Shown here piece by piece: positions 15,104 through 20,884 of a stretch of DNA of 20,884 bases (position 1 is its first letter; each line of letters starts with the position of its first letter). The notes beneath the pieces were generated by a model. The model searched no databases and was not told the origin of the DNA. It saw only the letters and a program-made list of their open reading frames with translations. The translations under genes and the position numbers were made by a program. The stretch comes from a virus, in IMG/VR virus record IMGVR_UViG_3300032820_000151, positions 1 to 20,884 of that record; one strand, 5' to 3'.

Positions 15104-16673
15104 TAGACAAAAACCAAATAGCGGATTAGCTAGTTTCCTTGCTGCTAGAGGTAGACATGGGGATACTGAACTTGTTCATATGACAAAGCCTGAAGTTAAG
15201 CGGCTAATGAATACTGGTCTAATGACGCTTAACCCAAGGACAGGTCTTCCTGAAATGTTTCTTGGAGACGTATTTAAGGGTATAAAAACATATGTAAAGA
15301 ATTTAATTAAACCTAAAAACTTAATTCCTACTCTTGCAGGAATGGTAGGTGGAGCGTACTTGGGACCATTGATAGGAGGTGCCGCACCATTTTTAAGTCG
15401 TGCAGGAGCGGCAGCTATTGGTAAGGGTTTGGGAGTTGCGGCAGGAAGCCTCCCTTTTCGTGACTTAGGAGAGTCTGCCCAAGCTGGTACTACTGCTGCT
15501 TTTATGGATTATGGAACATCAGTTATGGGGGATATGCTGCGACCCGGCCCGGATGCATATGGTCTTCCCAGAAGCAGTGATGCATATGATAGATATGTTG
15601 GTGATGCTTTAATGGAAAGGCAGAAAGTAGGAGAATTAGATAATCAATTTGCTTCAATGGATATGGAGTCGGGTGGTGTTGGTGGTGATAGTTATGGTAT
15701 TTTAGATACAGCTCCTGTATATCAATATGCTGATCTTTCAGATGTTAATACAAAAATAGCTGGACTTCCACCGAAACCATCTCCTGCATTTACTAAATGG
15801 AGTAATAATTTAACAGGTAGAGAGTTAGGTCAAAAGTTTAGGATGGCTCCCGAAGCAGTTCAAAATAGATTGGTAGGTAGGCAGCAAGCGGACCCAAGAC
15901 AACTTAGAGCGTTTATAGAAGGTAAACAACCAGAGTATGCTGGTCCTCTTGAATTTGGTAGTCTGGGTCCAGATGAGGCAGCTAGAAAAGCTCTTGCTCG
16001 TCAGTGGGCTATGAAGAATAACGCAATATTAACGGAAAAAATGAGGCGGCAAGTAAATGATCCTTGGGCTGGTGTTAAAGAACAAGTTTCAGGTGCTGAT
16101 GGTTTAAGTTCTATTAATATTAAAGAATTAGGAAGTGCTATACCACTGGGTGAGGTACTATCTGATGTTGCTACAACTCAAGAAGCTCTTGGAATAACGG
16201 ATATGTTATCAGCACAAGCAGAAGCTGAAGAAGAAGCAAAGAAAGAGTTAGAAAAGATGGGAAGCAGAACTTACACACATACAAGACCCGGTGGAGTTCG
16301 TTATGTTGTGCCTCAAGGTAAAAACTTGTTACCACCAATTAAGTTTAGAAGGGCTGAACAGGGTGGTCTTATATCTTTAGCTCATGGTGGTGATATGAGA
16401 AGAGATTTTGAAGGATTGGTACAAGGTCGTGGACATGGTATGCAAGATAATGTTATTATGGATATAAAACAAAAGGGTGGTCTACTGGCAGTATCTCCTA
16501 AAGAATATGTTGTACCTGCTGATGTTATGTCGGGTTTAGGTAATGGTAATCCTGATGCGGGTGCGGAATATATGGACGAATTTATTAGTGACTTCCGAAA
16601 AAAGAAATATGGTAGAGACAAGCAGCCTCCTGAAATGGATGGTAGGTCTGCATTACAATCTTTAATGGCTTAG
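15087..16673 (+). CDS. virion protein candidate with GGL and EYVVPADV motifs
   Basis: A 528-residue protein. Residues ~60-115 are Gly/Ala/hydrophobic (NLIPTLAGMVGGAYLGPLIG) and could insert in or cross a membrane. The middle is polar and helical. GGLISLAHGG is at 426-435. The C-terminal block G447-R-G-H-G-M-Q-D, then K-G-G-L-L-A-V-S-P-K and E473-Y-V-V-P-A-D-V, continuing S-G-L-G-N-G-N-P-D-A-G-A, is one I recognise as recurrent in phage virion-associated proteins. Its biochemical meaning is not settled. The start lies 17 bases inside the previous gene, with AGGT just upstream, so translation is coupled. A tail-tube or ejection-type protein is a reasonable inference. Confidence 0.72.
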   Translation: MAIYIDRQKPNSGLASFLAARGRHGDTELVHMTKPEVKRLMNTGLMTLNPRTGLPEMFLGDVFKGIKTYVKNLIKPKNLIPTLAGMVGGAYLGPLIGGAAPFLSRAGAAAIGKGLGVAAGSLPFRDLGESAQAGTTAAFMDYGTSVMGDMLRPGPDAYGLPRSSDAYDRYVGDALMERQKVGELDNQFASMDMESGGVGGDSYGILDTAPVYQYADLSDVNTKIAGLPPKPSPAFTKWSNNLTGRELGQKFRMAPEAVQNRLVGRQQADPRQLRAFIEGKQPEYAGPLEFGSLGPDEAARKALARQWAMKNNAILTEKMRRQVNDPWAGVKEQVSGADGLSSINIKELGSAIPLGEVLSDVATTQEALGITDMLSAQAEAEEEAKKELEKMGSRTYTHTRPGGVRYVVPQGKNLLPPIKFRRAEQGGLISLAHGGDMRRDFEGLVQGRGHGMQDNVIMDIKQKGGLLAVSPKEYVVPADVMSGLGNGNPDAGAEYMDEFISDFRKKKYGRDKQPPEMDGRSALQSLMA

Positions 16674-16684
16674 TGGAGTAAGAT

Positions 16685-19642
16685 ATGGCTGGATTTTATA
16701 ATGCGTTTGGTGGTAGCACTGGATATACGGGCAAAGCACCAGCATCAGTAGTTGGTACAACGATGACCAATGAAGGGTTTCAACTTCAACAACCCTTCCT
16801 TGAGGATTTGTTTGGTACTGCTGGAGAAACATTTTTTGAGACTAGTGTTGATGATGCTGGTGTTGAAACTAAAACTTTAAGAATACCAGAACAATACGCT
16901 GGCGAAACTATTGCTGGATTTACTCCTGAACAGGAAACCGCATTTAATATGTTAACTGGCATTGGTGCTGGTGGTCTTGCTGCAACCGGTCAGGCTGGGT
17001 CTGGTCAATATATGACTAAGGCTAGAGAGTTTGCAGACTTAGTTGGGCAGGAGTTTGACTCTGCTACCGCTGAAAAATATATGAATCCATATCTAGAAAA
17101 TGTTACTAGACAGGCTGAAGACGAAGCTCTTAGAAGATACCGTACAGAGATTGAACCTAAGTTAGGTGCTGAAGCTGCCGCTGCTGGAGCATTCGGTGGA
17201 TCAAGGGCGGCTCTCCTAGAATCAGAAGGGCAACGTAATCTTCTAAGACAGATGGGAGATATTAGAGAAAGAGGTTTGGCTGCTGGTTTTGATCAGGGTC
17301 GTAGAGCCTTTGAGGCACAGAAAGCTAGGGAGCAGGGTCTTGCTGGTTTCTATGGTCAGTTGGCTGAATCTGCACCTAGAATTGGTGCTATGGAAGCTGG
17401 TCTTGTATCTTCTGTTGGTGAACAAAGGAGAGGGATAGAACAAGCTAGATTAGATAGGGCTGAAAAAGAATTTATTGAGCAACGAGATGCGCCCATGAGG
17501 CAGTTGGCTCAATATCAAAGTATCCTGCAAGGGTTCCCATACTCACCATCTACCTATGAAGTTAAATCAACTTATCAACCACAACCTTCTTTTGGGCAAC
17601 AGCTTATTGGTGGATTAGGTACTGCTGGAAGTCTATATGGTGCCTTCGGTGGATTTAATCCAGCAGGTAGAAGAAGGTATGGTGGTCTAGTTAGTAGACG
17701 TTCTGGTGGTCAGGTACAAGGTGGTCTGGCTGGCTTAGAGCGTCATGCCGATATTAATTATACTCGTCAATATGGTTCCCCAAGAGGTAGTTCTAGCTCT
17801 CGTACAGGAACTCCTTTGGGTACAGGTTATAATTTGAGTGATCAAATAATAGAATTAATAGGTGGTATGGGTGGTCCTCGTAAAGGAGATTATAAAGATT
17901 TTATAAGGGAACATATTTTCGGCTTCCGACCTGATGTTCGTAGAGCGGAGCTTGGTTATAGAATACCAGATTATGTAGATACTTTATCTATGGACGAAGA
18001 TATACTCGGATTTATAGAACAATTAAATGCACCGTCAGGAGACGTTAGATTTGGTAAAGAATTGGGGATCAGTACACCAGTATTCCCTCCTAAACCTAAA
18101 CCTGAAAAACCTTCTGCTCAATCTAGATCATCTGAGAGAAGCAGAAATTTCCAAAAGAGGATGGATTTGGTGAAGAAAGCGGAGGCGGCGGGAATGCTCA
18201 CACCATATCCTAGATTTGGAGGAGAGGATGAGGCTGCTAAAAAATATTTAGGACAGGTAGCTGAAGCTAAAGCTCGTCAACGAAGCACAAATTTACGAAA
18301 TAATATGAAGTTGGTGAAGGAAGCAGAGGCGGCAGGAATGCTCACACCATATCCTAGATTTGAAGGAGAGGATGAGGCTGCTAAAAAATATTTAGGACAG
18401 GTAGCTGAAGCTAAAGCTCGTCAACAACGACAAGTAGCTGAAGCTAATGCTCGTTTAGATAATCCCGCAAACTATAGTGATATGAAGGATGCAGAAGGAG
18501 ATTTGGGATTAGACCTATCAACTATTAGAGAAAGGGCGCAGCAGAATGCGGCGGAAAGAGTTCAAAGAGGAGAGAACAATAATGTAGCACAAGGTAATGA
18601 TGGTGCTAATTGGTTTGATGCGGCGACGGCTGGGGCGACTAAAGCATGGGATAAGGTTGGCGAGGCTGTCGCCGGTGCGGTCGATAGTTTTAAGGAGTCT
18701 CAACTAGAACGAAGGAAAGACAGGATAGCAAACGACGAGGTTAAGGCTATATTAGAAAAGGGTGAATTGGAAGCTAACGCTGGAGATGATCCCGGTTCTG
18801 CGTCGGCGGTGGAAAGTCCTCCAAAAGCTGTAACTGGCACCGGTACACCGGCTGGGGCATCTCCAAAAAGAAATTCGGGTTCTGGTCCCGGTGGATACAC
18901 TGATTTAGGCAGAGCAATAGGAGTAGTTCCGCTTGCTCCAAAGGGAAAAGGTGGAAGTTCTGTTGATCCTATGGATAAATATTTTAAAGAATATATGGAT
19001 GCAATATCAGATCAACCTACTGGTGAACAAGAATTAACAGAAGCAGATAAAAGATTACAAAAAGATATGTGGTTATCACTTGCTGCTGCCTTTAGTAGGT
19101 TTGGATCAACTGGACATGCCGGTGGAATAGTGCCTGCATTCTTAAAAGAAGTACCTCAGACAATAGCAGATGTTAAAAAGGCCCAGAAAGCCTATAGAGA
19201 AGATCAGAAATATGCAAACAAGCAGAATGCATTGTTGGCGAAAGATAAACTAACTGCTGATTTAGCTAGGCAAAATATATTCCTGAAACGTATGGGAGTT
19301 GAAGCTGATTTGATATCAGCAAATGCAGCACTGGTGAAAGCTGGGATGATGGATCGGATGGATTATCAAGACTTTACAAGAATGCTAGTTCAGTTTACAG
19401 ATACATCTAATCTAGCACAACTGGACGTTCAAAAAGTACTAGCTGAAGCTATGCGGCGAGTACAAGAAAACCCCAGAGACTTGTCTAAAGTTTTAACTGA
19501 GACTCTACAGTGGGCAAGAGATGGTGGTAATGATGGAGAGATTGAATTGAAAACAGGTAGTTTGCCCCCTGCTTCGAAAAACAACGGACGAGAAACGGCA
19601 ATGACACTTACAGACGCTGCTGTGGAAAAACTGAGGAAGTAG
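16685..19642 (+). CDS. large internal/ejection protein candidate with tandem repeat
   Basis: A 985-residue protein. Residues ~80-290 are helical, with the recurrent phage signature Y132-M-N-P-Y-L-E-N-V-T-R-Q-A and, later, A-A-A-A-G-A-F170-G-G-S-R174 and QYQSILQGFPY, found in many large phage virion proteins of unknown role. Residues 333-350 carry GGLVSRRSGGQVQGG. Residues ~495-580 contain a 48-residue tandem repeat (MLTPYPRF.GEDEAAKKYLG). Residues ~640-790 are polar and likely disordered, with a basic G-P-G-G linker. The C-terminus (~790-985) is helical. GGAG at 16674-16677 gives a good ribosome site, and the gene starts 11 bases after the previous stop. Confidence 0.75.
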   Translation: MAGFYNAFGGSTGYTGKAPASVVGTTMTNEGFQLQQPFLEDLFGTAGETFFETSVDDAGVETKTLRIPEQYAGETIAGFTPEQETAFNMLTGIGAGGLAATGQAGSGQYMTKAREFADLVGQEFDSATAEKYMNPYLENVTRQAEDEALRRYRTEIEPKLGAEAAAAGAFGGSRAALLESEGQRNLLRQMGDIRERGLAAGFDQGRRAFEAQKAREQGLAGFYGQLAESAPRIGAMEAGLVSSVGEQRRGIEQARLDRAEKEFIEQRDAPMRQLAQYQSILQGFPYSPSTYEVKSTYQPQPSFGQQLIGGLGTAGSLYGAFGGFNPAGRRRYGGLVSRRSGGQVQGGLAGLERHADINYTRQYGSPRGSSSSRTGTPLGTGYNLSDQIIELIGGMGGPRKGDYKDFIREHIFGFRPDVRRAELGYRIPDYVDTLSMDEDILGFIEQLNAPSGDVRFGKELGISTPVFPPKPKPEKPSAQSRSSERSRNFQKRMDLVKKAEAAGMLTPYPRFGGEDEAAKKYLGQVAEAKARQRSTNLRNNMKLVKEAEAAGMLTPYPRFEGEDEAAKKYLGQVAEAKARQQRQVAEANARLDNPANYSDMKDAEGDLGLDLSTIRERAQQNAAERVQRGENNNVAQGNDGANWFDAATAGATKAWDKVGEAVAGAVDSFKESQLERRKDRIANDEVKAILEKGELEANAGDDPGSASAVESPPKAVTGTGTPAGASPKRNSGSGPGGYTDLGRAIGVVPLAPKGKGGSSVDPMDKYFKEYMDAISDQPTGEQELTEADKRLQKDMWLSLAAAFSRFGSTGHAGGIVPAFLKEVPQTIADVKKAQKAYREDQKYANKQNALLAKDKLTADLARQNIFLKRMGVEADLISANAALVKAGMMDRMDYQDFTRMLVQFTDTSNLAQLDVQKVLAEAMRRVQENPRDLSKVLTETLQWARDGGNDGEIELKTGSLPPASKNNGRETAMTLTDAAVEKLRK
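18167..18281 (+). repeat. tandem repeat unit 1 within the 16685-19642 gene
   Basis: Encodes L-V-K-K-A-E-A-A-G, then MLTPYPRFGGEDEAAKKYLG and Q-V-A-E-A-K-A-R-Q. Nearly identical to 18311-18425, giving a period of 144 bases (48 codons). The unit is polar and helix-forming apart from a conserved M-L-T-P-Y-P-R-F turn. Confidence 0.93.
18311..18425 (+). repeat. tandem repeat unit 2 within the 16685-19642 gene
   Basis: Second copy of the 18167-18281 unit, differing at only a few bases (for example AAGAAAGC versus AAGGAAGC). A further partial copy of its end (Q-V-A-E-A-N-A-R, 18431-18454) follows at once, so at least one slippage or unequal exchange has occurred here. Confidence 0.93.
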
Positions 19643-19659
19643 AAGGAACAAACTAGGCT

Positions 19660-20884
19660 ATGACAGTTTCTAGACATTCACAAACATTCCATGAAGTTTT
19701 GTATAAACTTTCTGATCCTGAAGAAAAAAGAAGTGGGTCAGAAATTCTTCAGGCTTATGATTATGATCCAGATGAATATAAAAATGAGCTAGAGAAGTAT
19801 AGATCGGAACTAAAATCTGGTGAGTTCAATCCTGAAAATGCTTGGGGAATGCAGTCATCTTTCTTTCAGACCCCATCAGTACCCGCTCGTATTGTTTCAA
19901 GTACTGTTGGCAAACTAGGAAAAGGTTTATATGGTCTAGCGGAGTGGGGTGCTGACGAACTAGGTAAAGAAGATGAATTTAATCAACTTATGGATACATT
20001 TTCAGGTGCATTATCTAAGGATCAAAAGAAATTTTTGGTAGATACTTTTGATCCTTATCATGGTGATGGATTGGGTGGAGCATTAACTGATGTTACCTCT
20101 GATTTAGCTACTATTTTTGTACCTATCGGTGCGGCTAGTAAAGCAAGTAAAGCTAGGGGGTTTGGGGAAACTGGAAAAAGACTAGCACGTTATCTTGGCT
20201 ATGGTGGTAGTAGTCTTATATGGTCTGGTCAAGAACAGTTAGATGAAAATCTATTAAATATATTAGCAGATTCTCCTTTCGTACAGGATAATGATACCTT
20301 AGATAGTATGGGTAGATTGTTCGGTATTGATAATGCTTCTAGAAAACTTGGTGATTCAATGAGAATTGATTCAAATGATCCTTCGGCAAAATCAAAACAG
20401 ATTATTTCTAATTTAGGTTTGGAGGTTCTTCTTGGTGGTGGTATTCATGCGGCAGGTAAAGTTAAAAATTCAAAAACTATGAATAGTTTTTGGTCTTTGT
20501 TTGGCGCACAAAGGGGTACTGATCAAGCCATGTTAGACCTTGCTGTTGAAAGAAGTCAGGCAGCGGGGGCAGCATTGACAAAAGTAAGAGGCTTTAACGA
20601 ACCTCTTCTTAAAGAATTAAAACGTAACAATTTATATAATGACGATTATTTAGAAAATGTTGTTAATAAAGCTCTTGGAGGTGTTGATGATACTCTACCT
20701 AGAGCTAGGCAGTTACAAGAACGTGATTCCGCATTGCAACAGTTGACTTTAGATTCACCTGAAGCGGCGGATATAGTTACAGATATGCGTAACGCTGTTG
20801 ATGATCTATCAAGATATGTTGGTGATACTGTTGTAAAAGATGTTAATTTAAAAGCTAAAATTAATTCTAATATAGGTACATATT
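19660..20884 (+). CDS. large virion protein candidate, 3' truncated by the window
   Basis: An open frame from ATG 19660 with no stop to the right edge (408 complete codons). It begins M-T-V-S-R-H-S-Q-T-F-H-E-V-L-Y-K-L. AAGGA (19643-19647) precedes the ATG by 12 bases, and the start is 17 bases after the previous stop. Residues 88-103 read KGLYGLAEWGADELGK. Residues 128-167 contain D-P-Y-H-G-D-G-L-G-G-A-L and the hydrophobic, Ala-rich A-T-I-F-V-P-I-G-A-A-S-K-A-S-K, which could contact a membrane. The rest is helical with many Ser/Asp/Asn. It resembles the large internal virion (ejection) proteins of short-tailed phages by size, position and helix/alanine-rich make-up; no transglycosylase motif is visible in the part present. 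Family not identified. Confidence 0.75.
   Translation, partial: MTVSRHSQTFHEVLYKLSDPEEKRSGSEILQAYDYDPDEYKNELEKYRSELKSGEFNPENAWGMQSSFFQTPSVPARIVSSTVGKLGKGLYGLAEWGADELGKEDEFNQLMDTFSGALSKDQKKFLVDTFDPYHGDGLGGALTDVTSDLATIFVPIGAASKASKARGFGETGKRLARYLGYGGSSLIWSGQEQLDENLLNILADSPFVQDNDTLDSMGRLFGIDNASRKLGDSMRIDSNDPSAKSKQIISNLGLEVLLGGGIHAAGKVKNSKTMNSFWSLFGAQRGTDQAMLDLAVERSQAAGAALTKVRGFNEPLLKELKRNNLYNDDYLENVVNKALGGVDDTLPRARQLQERDSALQQLTLDSPEAADIVTDMRNAVDDLSRYVGDTVVKDVNLKAKINSNIGTY

Overview
The window looks like the virion-structure half of a tailed bacteriophage genome, probably a short-tailed (podovirus-like) marine or aquatic phage. Every credible gene is on the + strand. Genes abut or overlap by a few bases (TAATG and ATGA junctions), there is no intergenic gap above 25 bases, and I see no tRNA, rRNA, CRISPR, insertion sequence, integrase or clear terminator. 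The DNA is A+T-rich overall. Assignment to an uncultured aquatic phage rests on the style of the fibre modules and small conserved proteins and is an inference; host and exact lineage cannot be read from this window.

Layout. Positions 1-83 hold the tail end of an unidentified gene. Positions 88-1607 carry three consecutive, very basic small proteins (one with an AT-hook-like motif). Positions 1611-2565 carry a P22 gp4-like tail adaptor and a small zinc-ribbon-like protein. Positions 2565-7094 encode a 1509-residue tail fibre with a duplicated central module, a long array of YadA-head-like repeats and a C-terminal self-cleaving chaperone (Peptidase S74). Positions 7087-8046 carry three small phage proteins. 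A sigma-70 promoter-like sequence with both hexamers at full consensus lies at 7713-7740. Positions 8056-9979 carry a glycine-rich adhesin-like protein, a QueC-like PP-loop protein with a degenerate ATP-binding loop, and a small exported protein. Positions 9993-13060 return to the tail: a second fibre-like protein, a P22 gp10-like stabilisation protein and a small protein. From 13070 to the right edge lie four large unrecognised proteins, the last one cut by the window, which occupy the place that DNA-ejection proteins occupy in P22-like phages.

How the parts may fit together. The gp4-like and gp10-like proteins would build the portal-proximal tail, the fibres and glycine-rich protein would bind the host, and the large proteins after 13070 are candidate ejection/internal virion proteins. 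A short Gly-Gly-(Gln/Leu)-(Val/Ile) motif in basic or linker context recurs in five otherwise different proteins (88-777, 780-1298, 13070-15103, 15087-16673, 16685-19642), which suggests a shared targeting, docking or processing signal. The QueC-like gene and the exported-protein gene are the two that do not look structural. With the promoter just upstream of their cluster they resemble an accessory cassette inserted in the tail operon.
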